DNA of 64,000 nt, taken from assembly GCF_008123515.1 (NCBI RefSeq), contig NZ_VSSR01000058.1, forward strand, positions 1 through 64,000, written 5' to 3'. Of this stretch, positions 8,315-15,942 are shown piece after piece (position 1 is the first letter of the stretch; each line of letters opens with the position of its first letter). The notes under the pieces were generated by a model that ran no database searches, was not told where the DNA came from, and was given only the letters and a program-made list of their open reading frames with translations. Source of the stretch: Bradyrhizobium cytisi (GTDB taxonomy: Bacteria; Pseudomonadota; Alphaproteobacteria; Rhizobiales; Xanthobacteraceae). A program made the position numbers and the translations under genes.

Positions 8315-9754
8315 TCACCCGATCCGGTTCAGGCTGTTGCGGATGGTCGAGAAGATGCCGCCGATATCCTTGCGCAGCGCATCGAGCGCGTTGAAATTCT
8401 CGAAGATGCGGGCGAGACGGTCTTCGACCTCGCGCTTGCTCTTCGTCAGCGCATCGACGCGCGAGGTGAGGCTGACATTGCCGCTGGCCTCGATCTCGCT
8501 GACGGTTTTGGCGAGGAGATCGCGGGTGGTGCCGACATCGGCGATCATGGCCTCGATGCCGAACACCGGCGCTTTCAGCGGAACGAGATCGGCCTGCGAC
8601 TTCGACAGCTCCGCCTTGAAGGCGTTGAGCGTGGCCAGCGTCTCCTGCAAGGCGCCGAGGCGCTGGCGCGACTGGAGGACGAAATCGTTCAGCGCGTTCT
8701 GGCGGTCGACGAGCGTCTTGCCGTCGGGATCGGTCTCGACCTCGGCGAGCGAGCGTTCGAGCTGGGCCCGGCGCTGGCCGAGCTCCTCGAAATCGAGCCG
8801 GATCGCTTTCAGGATGTTGGCGCCGTCGTCGATGCGGGCCAGGCGGTGCTCGATCTCGATCTTGTTGTTCGACAGCGTCTCGACGCGTGCGCTGAGCGGC
8901 GCCTCGCCGCCGGTCTCGATCTCGTCGACGCTCTTGGCGAGGCGGTCATGGCTGAGGCTGAGCTCGCCGATCAGGGCGTTGATGCCGGCGTCGGACGAGC
9001 GCAGCGGCACCAGCTCGGCATGGGATTTCGCCAGATCTTCCTTGTACTGGTTGAGCGTCGCAAACGTGTCCTGCACCGCGTTGACCCGGCCGAGCAGCGT
9101 CGATACGTCGCGGGCGATGTCCTTCAGCCGGTCGGCAAGATTGTTCTTGCGGTCGTCGGTCTCGAGGTCGAGCAGCGAGCGTTCGAGCTGGTTCTGGCGG
9201 TCGCGGATCTCCGTGAAGACGGGCTCGACCGCGCGGCGCTGGTCGGCGACCCTGCCGACCATCTCGCGCAGCCCCTGCTGGCGGCGGCGGATCTCGGCGA
9301 GCTGATCGTGCATGTCGGTGGACTGGTTGCGGCCCTGCTGGAGCAGCGCGCGCTGCTCGGTCTCGCCCAGCTTGTCGTGCAGCGCGGAGACGGCTTCCCT
9401 GGGATCGCTGTCGATCAGGTGCTGGACGGTGGTATCGAGATGATTTTGCAGGGCGTGGGCGACGACGACGTCTTCCCGGGTGCTCTTGAGACGGTCGCGG
9501 AGCTTGTCGAGGCGCCGGTCCTGGCGTGACAGCCGCCAGGCCGAGGCGCCAATCAGCGCCAGCCCAACCACAAGGATCGCCCCGGCTGCGATCCGCTGCG
9601 GCATCGGCAGGGCGGCAAACGCGGCGGGCAGATGGGTGACGTCGTAGCCCAACGCCTGCGGAGCGAGGAACGCGATGGCGGCGAGCAGGACAGACCAGGC
9701 AACCAGGAAAAACAGCCACATCGCGACGTCCCCACGCCGGCACAATCTCGCCAT
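8315..9754 (-). CDS. Membrane-anchored coiled-coil protein with an internal duplication
   Basis: A 479-residue protein with two N-terminal membrane helices (about 12-32 and 53-72); nearly all the rest is heptad-rich coiled coil. The coiled coil is internally repeated: LNQYKEDLAKSHAELVPL followed by a RVETL..EIEHRLARI unit recurs about 145 residues later as LNAFKAELSKSQADLVPL with RVDAL..EVEDRLARI. No enzymatic motif is present. The architecture resembles bacterial structural or polar scaffold proteins, but no family is recognised. The start at 9754 gives the membrane anchor; ATG codons a few residues in are also possible. Confidence 0.7.
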   Translation of the reverse strand: MARLCRRGDVAMWLFFLVAWSVLLAAIAFLAPQALGYDVTHLPAAFAALPMPQRIAAGAILVVGLALIGASAWRLSRQDRRLDKLRDRLKSTREDVVVAHALQNHLDTTVQHLIDSDPREAVSALHDKLGETEQRALLQQGRNQSTDMHDQLAEIRRRQQGLREMVGRVADQRRAVEPVFTEIRDRQNQLERSLLDLETDDRKNNLADRLKDIARDVSTLLGRVNAVQDTFATLNQYKEDLAKSHAELVPLRSSDAGINALIGELSLSHDRLAKSVDEIETGGEAPLSARVETLSNNKIEIEHRLARIDDGANILKAIRLDFEELGQRRAQLERSLAEVETDPDGKTLVDRQNALNDFVLQSRQRLGALQETLATLNAFKAELSKSQADLVPLKAPVFGIEAMIADVGTTRDLLAKTVSEIEASGNVSLTSRVDALTKSKREVEDRLARIFENFNALDALRKDIGGIFSTIRNSLNRIG

Positions 9755-9863
9755 GATTGCTATTGGAGAGCGGAACCGAGATCAAGGGCCGGGCGGGCTG
9801 TCGGACCTTTTCGAGGGGCGCAATCCACGGCTGGTTGCGTCTGCCGCTTGGGGGACGGCGGGG

Positions 9864-10649
9864 CTACAGCCGAAACTCGTTGGTCAGCTCGCCGATGCCG
9901 TCAATCGCCACCGTCACCGTATTGACCTGCTCCTTCATGACGCCGACGCCGACCGAGGTGCCGACGGCGATGAGGTCGCCGGGGAGCAGGGTCATGTCGT
10001 GGGAGATCTTGCTGACGAGGGCTTGCGCACTGAAGATCATGTCCGCGATCGGATAGTTCTGCCGCTCCGCGCCGTTGAGGATGGTGCGCACCGTGAGCTT
10101 TGCCGGATCGAGGCCGGTCGCGATCACAGGGCCGAACGGGCCGTAATCGTCGATGCCCTTGGCGCGGGCCCACTGGGGAAATGTGGGATCGCTGGTCAGG
10201 ATGTCATTGGCGGTGATGTCGTTGACGCAGGTGTAGCCGAAGATGAAGCCATCCGCCTCATTGGGCGAGACGCGGGCGCAGGTCTTGCCGATGACGATGC
10301 CGAGTTCGCCTTCATAGGTGGTCTTGCCGTCGTAATAAGAGGGGCGGCGGATCACGGCCCCTGGCGTCGTGATCGTGGTGGTGGCCTTGAGCAGATAGAG
10401 CGGCTCCGGCGGCTCGGGCTGATTGAGCTTGGCCGCGAGCGCGTGAAAGTTGTTCCAGAGCGCGACGATTTTGCTGGGCGCGCAGGGCGCGAGCAACTCG
10501 ACCTCCGACAGCGCCAGCATCTTGCCGGTGCTTTCGTTGCGGCCGAACATCTCGCCGTCATGCACGTTGATATCAGATGCGGTCAGCGTGCCGAAGCCGG
10601 TGGTGCCGGCGTGGCGGAAGCGGAGCCAGTGCTTCATCTCGCCAGCCAT
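9864..10649 (-). CDS. Fumarylacetoacetate hydrolase (FAH) family protein
   Basis: A 261-residue FAH-fold protein. The YEGELGIVIGK segment supplies the metal-binding glutamates, and VNDITANDI and LLPGDLIAVGTSVGVG are typical of the 2-hydroxyhepta-2,4-diene-1,7-dioate isomerase/acylpyruvate hydrolase branch. These are cytosolic, divalent-metal-dependent C-C hydrolases or isomerases acting on 2-oxo acids; the substrate is unknown. The ATG overlaps the upstream PanE-like stop in TGATG, so the two are translationally coupled and probably act together. Confidence 0.8.
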   Translation of the reverse strand: MAGEMKHWLRFRHAGTTGFGTLTASDINVHDGEMFGRNESTGKMLALSEVELLAPCAPSKIVALWNNFHALAAKLNQPEPPEPLYLLKATTTITTPGAVIRRPSYYDGKTTYEGELGIVIGKTCARVSPNEADGFIFGYTCVNDITANDILTSDPTFPQWARAKGIDDYGPFGPVIATGLDPAKLTVRTILNGAERQNYPIADMIFSAQALVSKISHDMTLLPGDLIAVGTSVGVGVMKEQVNTVTVAIDGIGELTNEFRL

Positions 10650-11668
10650 CACGCCACCGCCAGTGCGCGAGGATCCGATGGCGCGGAGACGCCGTCATAG
10701 AGGCCGGCGACGCGGGCGCGCTGCGTCACCATCGCCAGCACCGAGTCGAGTGCCGGCGTCGGGATCCTGGTCAGGCGGCCCATCTCCTGCACCACGGTGA
10801 CGAGCGGGTCGATCTCCATCGGGCGGCCGCGCTCGAGATCCTGCAGCATCGAGGTCTTGTGTGCGCCGACCTTGCGGGCGCCCTCGATGCGGCGCTCGAC
10901 ATCGACGCGGAATTTGACGCCGAAGGTTTCGGCGATCGCTTGCGTCTCCACCATGATCGCGCGCGACAGCGCCCGCGTCGACGGATCGGTGCAGATCACG
11001 TCGAGCGTGGCATGGGTCAGCGCGCTGATCGGGTTGAAGCAGACATTGCCCCAAAGCTTGAGCCAGATCTCGTCGCGGATGCGGTCGAGCACCGGCGCCT
11101 TCAGGCCGGCGGCAACGAAGAGGTCGGCGAGGCGCTGCACGTCCGACGTGACCTCGCCGGAGGGCTCGCCGAGCGGAAAATTGTTGCCGTAGACGTGGCG
11201 GATCACGCCGGGCGCCTCGATCTCGGTGGCGGGATAGACGATGCAGCCGATCGCGCGTTCGGCCCCTAGCTCGCGCCATTGCCGCCCGCCGGGATCGATG
11301 CTCTCCAGCGTCGCATTCTCGTGCTCGCCGCCGTGCTTGTAGAAGTACCAATAGGGGATGCCGTTGACCGCGGTGACGATGCGGGTGTGCGGCCCGAGCA
11401 GCGGCTGCATCTTCTCGATTACGCCGGTGATCGAATGCGCCTTCAGCGTGACGATGACGTAGTCCTGCACGCCGAGCTCGGCCGCGTTGTCGGTGCAGCG
11501 GGGATGGACGGTGTGCTTCTCCTCGCCGGCGAGCAGCGTCAGGCCGTGCTCGCGCATCGCGGCGAGGTGCGCGCCGCGCGCGACCAGGCTGACATCGGCG
11601 CCTGCGCGCGCCAGCTGCACGCCGAGATATCCGCCGATCGCGCCGGCGCCGTAGATGCAGATCTTCAT
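10649..11668 (-). CDS. PanE/ApbA-family reductase (ketopantoate reductase or oxalyl-CoA reductase)
   Basis: A 339-residue NADPH-dependent reductase. The Rossmann motif GAGAIGGYLG is at residues 6-15, and WLKLWGNVCFNPISALT contains the conserved Lys/Asn region of PanE. The start at 11668 has GAGGA upstream; a longer frame running on to 12247 is noncoding read-through. Ketopantoate reductase is the default call. However, PanE2 of Methylobacterium extorquens is an oxalyl-CoA reductase, and this gene lies beside oxalate-regulon genes and is coupled to an FAH-family gene, so an oxalyl-CoA role is plausible. A hairpin separates it from the CBS gene and no GntR palindrome lies directly upstream. Confidence 0.82.
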   Translation of the reverse strand: MKICIYGAGAIGGYLGVQLARAGADVSLVARGAHLAAMREHGLTLLAGEEKHTVHPRCTDNAAELGVQDYVIVTLKAHSITGVIEKMQPLLGPHTRIVTAVNGIPYWYFYKHGGEHENATLESIDPGGRQWRELGAERAIGCIVYPATEIEAPGVIRHVYGNNFPLGEPSGEVTSDVQRLADLFVAAGLKAPVLDRIRDEIWLKLWGNVCFNPISALTHATLDVICTDPSTRALSRAIMVETQAIAETFGVKFRVDVERRIEGARKVGAHKTSMLQDLERGRPMEIDPLVTVVQEMGRLTRIPTPALDSVLAMVTQRARVAGLYDGVSAPSDPRALAVA

Positions 11669-11713
11669 GAAATCCTCGCGGGGGTAGCGGAATTTTGGGA
11701 CGAAAGATCCGGT

Positions 11714-11737
11714 CCGGCTCGGAGTTGTCCGAGCCGG
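11714..11737 (-). terminator. GC-rich hairpin between the CBS and PanE-like genes
   Basis: A perfect 9-bp stem, CCGGCTCGG / CCGAGCCGG, with an AGTTGT loop lies in the 101-bp gap. It follows the CBS gene on the minus strand. The U-tract is poor, so it may be a weak terminator, a processing site or an attenuator upstream of the PanE-like gene. Confidence 0.45.
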
Positions 11738-11769
11738 GGCCGGTCGTCGCGGGGGAGAGTGGTCGCGCT

Positions 11770-12195
11770 TTAGGCTGCTTGCGATGTGCTGTTGGTCGCC
11801 TCGTCTACGGCAGCCGCGATGTCGCGCATGCTGATGACGGAGACGAGGCTGTAGTCGTCGATCACGGGCAGGTGCCGGATGTGATTCCGGTTCATCAGAT
11901 GCCTGACGTGCTCGATTGTGTCCAAGGAGGTGCAGGAGACCAGCTGCTGCACCGAGACCAGCTGCGAGACCTTGACGTTGACGGCATTGGCGCCGTGCTC
12001 GGCGACCGCGCGCACCACGTCGCGCTCGGTGAACATGCCGACCGCGGTGTTTCCTTCCGAGCGGACCACGTCCTTCACCACCAGCGCGCTGATGTTGTTG
12101 GCTCGCATCAGCTTGGCAGCGATACCCACCGTTTCGTTCATTCGCACCGTGACAACGCGCGGTGTCTTCTTGCGCAGAATGTCTCCGACCAGCAT
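11770..12195 (-). CDS. Tandem CBS-domain protein
   Basis: A 141-residue protein made of two CBS domains (about 1-60 and 70-130). CBS pairs form Bateman modules that bind adenosyl ligands such as AMP, ATP or SAM and sense energy or nucleotide state. The start at 12195 is set by GAGGAGGT just upstream; the longer frame crosses the promoter. A 17-bp GntR-type palindrome lies 35-51 bp upstream of the start codon, which puts this gene in the predicted oxalate regulon. Its target is unknown. Confidence 0.88.
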   Translation of the reverse strand: MLVGDILRKKTPRVVTVRMNETVGIAAKLMRANNISALVVKDVVRSEGNTAVGMFTERDVVRAVAEHGANAVNVKVSQLVSVQQLVSCTSLDTIEHVRHLMNRNHIRHLPVIDDYSLVSVISMRDIAAAVDEATNSTSQAA

Positions 12196-12229
12196 TGCGA
12201 CCTCCTCGGGTGAAATGATGAGCGAAGTG

Positions 12230-12246
12230 TGGTATACATAATGCCA
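12230..12246. promoter_or_regulatory. Predicted GntR operator upstream of the CBS gene
   Basis: TGGTATACATAATGCCA, matching the 17-bp palindrome TGGYATACCAWATGCCA found at five other places in this window (13799, 15300, 15691, 28277, 28358). Predicted target of the FCD GntR protein encoded at 27490-28221. Confidence 0.65.
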
Positions 12247-12321
12247 ATCGTCAAGCACTGGATTTGGCTCATCCGAAAATTCTTGCGGCAGCATTGTTGA
12301 CGTTTGTCGTCGCGACACAAA

Positions 12322-12345
12322 GAAAAAGAGGCGCATCGCTGCGCC
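12322..12345 (-). terminator. Rho-independent terminator of the first OxlT-like gene
   Basis: The stem GGCGCA / TGCGCC with a TCGC loop is followed on the minus strand by a T-rich tract (complement of AGAAAAAG). It lies 32 bp past the stop codon of the MFS gene. Confidence 0.8.
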
Positions 12346-12376
12346 CCTTCTGCCGATCTGACAGGCGTGTGGTCGG

Positions 12377-13699
12377 CTACGCCGTCTCGGTCTTTGCGCT
12401 CGCCGTTGCGGTGTTGGCGCTCTCGGCTTCTTTGCCCAGGATGAAGGAGCGGCGCAGCGGCTTGATCACGAACAGTGCCATCAGCGCGGCCGTCGCGTTC
12501 AGCGCCACCGCCACCACGAACACGGCCTTCCAGCCATAGGCGGTCGAGATCACGCTTGCGAGCGGGACCAGCAGGGAGGCGGTGCCCTTCGCGGTGTAGA
12601 GCATGCCGTTGTTGGTGGTCGCATATTTCGAGCCGAAAGTGTCGCCGCAGGTCGCGGGGAACAGCGAGTAGATCTCGCCGAACACGCCGAAATAAACTGC
12701 GGTGGCGAGCACGAACACGATCGGAACGTGACCGTAGGCCGACAGAGTCAACAGCATCAGCGCGGCGGTGCCGAAGGCGATGAACATGGTGTGCTCGCGG
12801 CCGATCGTGTCGGACACAAAGCCGAAGAACGGGCGGCCGAAGCCGTCGAAGATGCGGTCGAGCGAGATCGCGAAGGTCAACGCCGCCATCTGGAAGCCGG
12901 CGAGCGAGACCGGCGTGTCGGCGATCTTGAAGTCGTGCGCGATCGGCGCGATCTGCGCCGCGGTCATCAGGCCGCCGGAAGCGACCATGACGAAGACGAG
13001 ATACATCACCCAGAAAATAGGGGCACGCAGCACCTGCGGCGGGGTGAAGTCGATCTTGGTCTGCGGCAGATTGAGCTGCTTCTTCTTCGGCGGGATCGAG
13101 ATCCGCGGCGGCTGGATGAAGAAGGCGAGCACGAACACGATCACGCCCTGGCCGATGCCGAAGGTGAGGAACGCGTGCTGATAGCCGCTCGTGACGATCA
13201 TGCTCGCGATCGGCACCACGGTGAGCGCTGCGCCGGCGCCGAAGCCGGCCGCGGTCGCGCCGGCGGCGAGGCCGCGACGATCGGGAAACCATTTCAGCGC
13301 GTTGCCGACGCAGGTGCCGTACACCGCGCCTGCGCCCATGCCGCCGACGACGGCTGCGGTATAGAGCAGAGGAAGGCTATCGGCGTAGGAGTTGAGCACC
13401 CAGGACAGCGCGATCATCACACCGCCGAACATGATGACGATGCGCGGGCCGTATTTGTCGACGAACCACGCCTCGATCGGCACCAGCCATGTCTCGGTGA
13501 CGACGAAGATGGTGAAGGCGAGCTGGATCGCGGCGCGACCCCAATGATACTTGGCGTCGATCGGATCGACGAATAGCGTCCAGCCATATTGCAGGTTCGC
13601 GATCATCGCCATGCAGACGATGCCCATGGCGAGCTGGAGCCAACGGAAACCGGTTCGTAGGGGCGCAGCGGTCACGGCGCCGTCCATGCTGGACATCAT
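12377..13699 (-). CDS. MFS transporter, OxlT-like (oxalate/formate antiporter family), copy 1
   Basis: A 440-residue, 12-helix major facilitator transporter. LDRIFDGFGRPFFGFVSDTIGR and the helix-11 motif MLYTAKGTASLLVPL, with a buried Lys, resemble the charged residues that bind oxalate in OxlT of Oxalobacter. Start 13699 is chosen because GGGAGG lies six bases upstream. A near-perfect 17-bp GntR palindrome is centred about 108 bp upstream and a terminator follows. The role as an oxalate or other small dicarboxylate/monocarboxylate exchanger in the inner membrane is inferred from family and regulon. Tandem paralogue of the gene at 13960-15249. Confidence 0.85.
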   Translation of the reverse strand: MMSSMDGAVTAAPLRTGFRWLQLAMGIVCMAMIANLQYGWTLFVDPIDAKYHWGRAAIQLAFTIFVVTETWLVPIEAWFVDKYGPRIVIMFGGVMIALSWVLNSYADSLPLLYTAAVVGGMGAGAVYGTCVGNALKWFPDRRGLAAGATAAGFGAGAALTVVPIASMIVTSGYQHAFLTFGIGQGVIVFVLAFFIQPPRISIPPKKKQLNLPQTKIDFTPPQVLRAPIFWVMYLVFVMVASGGLMTAAQIAPIAHDFKIADTPVSLAGFQMAALTFAISLDRIFDGFGRPFFGFVSDTIGREHTMFIAFGTAALMLLTLSAYGHVPIVFVLATAVYFGVFGEIYSLFPATCGDTFGSKYATTNNGMLYTAKGTASLLVPLASVISTAYGWKAVFVVAVALNATAALMALFVIKPLRRSFILGKEAESANTATASAKTETA

Positions 13700-13798
13700 C
13701 AACAACCTCCCAAGCGCCTGTCTGGTCGCGACACTGCCGCCTATATGACGGAGTGTCGCAAATATTGTGGCTTATCGTCGCAAGCGCGGGCGGCAGCT

Positions 13799-13815
13799 TG
13801 GTATACCATATTCCA
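13799..13815. promoter_or_regulatory. Predicted GntR operator upstream of OxlT-like copy 1
   Basis: TGGTATACCATATTCCA, one mismatch from the 17-bp consensus. A weaker half-site TGGTATATT lies at 13883-13891 in the same intergenic region. Confidence 0.65.
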
Positions 13816-13959
13816 GAATGCAAGTCCTATTGTGCGATCGCGCTCAAGAAAGCGCCGGGTTCCCTTCGGGTTTCCGGTATTGTGGTATATTCGGTCAAAG
13901 CGAAAACGCGCGGCCGTGAGGCCGGGCGTGGTCCGCGAGACGGTGTTGTGCGAACGAGC

Positions 13960-15249
13960 TCAGACGGTCGATTGCGCGACCACGACCTTGCGCCAGGGTT
14001 TGAGCACCAGGATCGCCAGCAGCGAGGCCAGGATGTTGGCGCCGGCCGCGAGCATGAACACGTTGTCCCAATGGCCGGAGGTCTGCTGCACATAGTTTGC
14101 GAGCGGCACCAGCAGCGCGGCGGTGCCCTTGGCGGTGTAGAGCAGGCCGGCATTGGTGGTCGCGAACTTCGCGCCGAACGTGTCGGTGCAGGTCGAGGGG
14201 AACAGCGAGTAGATCTCGCCCCAGGCGAAGAACACGAAGCCCGACAGGATCACGAACCAGATCGGATCCTGACCCCAGAGATAGAGCATCCAGATCCCGA
14301 CGCCTTCCATGCCGAAGGCGATGAACATCGTGTTCTCGCGGCCGATCATGTCGGAGATCCAGCCGAAGAACGGGCGCGTCAGGCCGTTGAGCACGCGGTC
14401 GATGGTCGCTGCGAACGTCACCGCGGTCATGGTCATGCCGATCAGCGTGACCGGCACGGCGTCGACCTTCCAGTCGACCGCGATCGGCTTCAAATTCGCC
14501 GTCACCATCAGGCCGCCGGCGCCGACGATCACGAACATGAAGTACATCAGCCAGAAGATCGGCTGACGCAGAACTTCGGTCGGCTGGTAGTTGCGACGCG
14601 TTTGAACCAGCGCGGCATTCGCCACCACGTTTGGCACCTGGCCCGGCTTCGGCGCCAGCAGGAAAAAGGCGAGAATGCAGATGATGATGCCTTGTCCGAG
14701 GCCGAAATAGAGGAACGTGGTCTGGAAGCCGGAATCCTTGATCATGGCCTGGATCGGCGCGACGGTGAGCGCGGAGCCTGCACCGAAGCCGGCAGCCGTG
14801 ATGCCTGCGGCGAGACCGCGCTTGTCGGGGAACCATTTCAGTGCATTGCCGACGCAGGTGCCGTAGACGCCGCCGGCGCCGATGCCGGCGATGATCATGC
14901 CGAGATAGTAGCCGTTGAGCGTGGTGGCCTCCGCGTTGATCGCCCAGCCGATCGCGCAGAGGACGCCGCCGACGAGCACGACGAGGCGCGGACCGTATTT
15001 ATCGACAAACCATCCTTCGACCGGCACCAGCCAGGTCTCGAACAAAACAAACAAAGTAAAGGCCCACTGGATCGAGGCGCGATCCCAGCCGAATTTCTTC
15101 TGGATGTCGGGGACGAAGAAGGTCCAGCCATATTGGTAATTGGCGATCATCACCATGGCCGCTACGCCGATCGCCAATTGCGCCCAGCGATATGTGTCAC
15201 TGACGCGTGCGGCGGTAGGAGCCGTTGTTGTCTGCACCATGTCCGTCAT
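13960..15249 (-). CDS. MFS transporter, OxlT-like (oxalate/formate antiporter family), copy 2
   Basis: A 429-residue, 12-helix transporter closely related to its downstream neighbour: GNALKWFPD.RGLAAG, GEIYSLFP.TC.DTFG and LLYTAKGTAALLVPLA are shared. It carries the same helix-11 Lys and the Arg in TRPFFGWISDMIGR. Start 15249 has GGAGGATTC just upstream. A degenerate copy of the oxalate palindrome lies at 15300-15316. Two adjacent copies under the same predicted control suggest different substrates or directions, for example oxalate uptake and formate or glyoxylate exchange; this is inference. Confidence 0.85.
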   Translation of the reverse strand: MTDMVQTTTAPTAARVSDTYRWAQLAIGVAAMVMIANYQYGWTFFVPDIQKKFGWDRASIQWAFTLFVLFETWLVPVEGWFVDKYGPRLVVLVGGVLCAIGWAINAEATTLNGYYLGMIIAGIGAGGVYGTCVGNALKWFPDKRGLAAGITAAGFGAGSALTVAPIQAMIKDSGFQTTFLYFGLGQGIIICILAFFLLAPKPGQVPNVVANAALVQTRRNYQPTEVLRQPIFWLMYFMFVIVGAGGLMVTANLKPIAVDWKVDAVPVTLIGMTMTAVTFAATIDRVLNGLTRPFFGWISDMIGRENTMFIAFGMEGVGIWMLYLWGQDPIWFVILSGFVFFAWGEIYSLFPSTCTDTFGAKFATTNAGLLYTAKGTAALLVPLANYVQQTSGHWDNVFMLAAGANILASLLAILVLKPWRKVVVAQSTV

Positions 15250-15299
15250 GAATCCTCCAATAGCGCTTCTGTTTTTCTGAACGAGCGTTGGCGCCATTC

Positions 15300-15316
15300 T
15301 TGTATTCATTATGCCA
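15300..15316. promoter_or_regulatory. Predicted GntR operator upstream of OxlT-like copy 2
   Basis: TTGTATTCATTATGCCA, 14 of 17 identical to the copy at 12230. The right arm ATTATGCCA is well kept and the left arm is degenerate. It sits 51 bp upstream of the start codon. Confidence 0.5.
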
Positions 15317-15401
15317 AGCCTTCAAGCGCGCCACGGCCCATTGTGCGCTTATGACGCAACCCCGTTTGCGAGGCTGCGCAATGTGCCGATTCCCAAATAG
15401 A

Positions 15402-15426
15402 AATGGCCCCGCAGAGCAGGGCCATT
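15402..15426 (-). terminator. Terminator of the 45-residue gene
   Basis: An 8-bp stem AATGGCCC / GGGCCATT is followed on the minus strand by TTCTATTT. It lies about 70 bp after the stop codon of the small gene. Confidence 0.7.
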
Positions 15427-15496
15427 CTTCAAAAGTAGGAGTTTGCCGGTTTTACAACCGCCGCGACAATTCGACGCGCCGGGCCTCGTCTTGGCC

Positions 15497-15634
15497 TTAC
15501 AGGCCGAAGCGGGGCAGATCGCCGTTGTGGTTGGAGATTTCGGCGCTCGCCATTAGGAAGCGGTCGACGGCGGCCATGAAGCGGGCGAACAGCGAGGAAG
15601 TCGGGGCGAGGGCGACGGAAGCGGTCTTGGACAT
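15497..15634 (-). CDS. 45-residue conserved-looking small protein
   Basis: A short frame encoding a 45-residue protein starting MSKTASVALAPTS, with an amphipathic middle (SLFARFMAAVDRFLMASAEI) and a C-terminus ending NGDLPRFGL. GAAAGGAAATTCAG precedes the ATG, a clear terminator follows, and a copy of the oxalate palindrome lies 57 bp upstream. These together make it a likely real gene. No function is known. The amphipathic helix suggests a membrane-associated or regulatory peptide, by inference. Confidence 0.6.
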   Translation of the reverse strand: MSKTASVALAPTSSLFARFMAAVDRFLMASAEISNHNGDLPRFGL

Positions 15635-15690
15635 CTGAATTTCCTTTCTCGAGACGGTCAGCATCACTGTCTCATTTCGAGAGGTAATCT

Positions 15691-15707
15691 ATGTATACCA
15701 GATGCCA
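15691..15707. promoter_or_regulatory. Predicted GntR operator upstream of the 45-residue gene
   Basis: ATGTATACCAGATGCCA, 14 of 17 matches to the consensus, with the core GTATACCA and the right arm ATGCCA intact. Confidence 0.55.
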
Positions 15708-15711
15708 ATGT

Positions 15712-15731
15712 CTATGCATGCCATTGCATAG
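15712..15731. promoter_or_regulatory. Inverted repeat CTATGCA-N6-TGCATAG
   Basis: A perfect 7-bp inverted repeat four bases beyond the predicted GntR operator. It may be a second binding site or the site of another regulator. Confidence 0.4.
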
Positions 15732-15942
15732 CAGCATGCCGATTGCCGCATTGCAACATAATGTTTCGTCAAGCGGGCCGGTCTGGGCTCAAAACGCGCG
15801 GTTTGGGGCTCAAACGGCTAGGAAAGCGGCTCCGGGTCACTGCGGATCGGTCCTTGAACCCGGCCCTTGCTCGACTCTTGGCACCGCAGTGCAAAACGGT
15901 TAGTGGTTCGCCCCCTTTTCCAATCATCCCGCAGAGTGGTTC

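Larger units (their letters stand above)
15635..15942. other. Gene-free divergent intergenic region
   Basis: A 308-bp gap between the small minus-strand gene and the plus-strand Hsp70-like gene. It contains the palindromes at 15691 and 15712 and presumably both promoters. I see no further gene. Confidence 0.6.

Noticed and set aside
10649..12247. A 532-codon open frame starting well upstream of the PanE-like gene.
   Set aside because: The first 193 codons run through the CBS gene and its promoter in another frame and lack domain content; a good ribosome site and the Rossmann motif place the true start at 11668.
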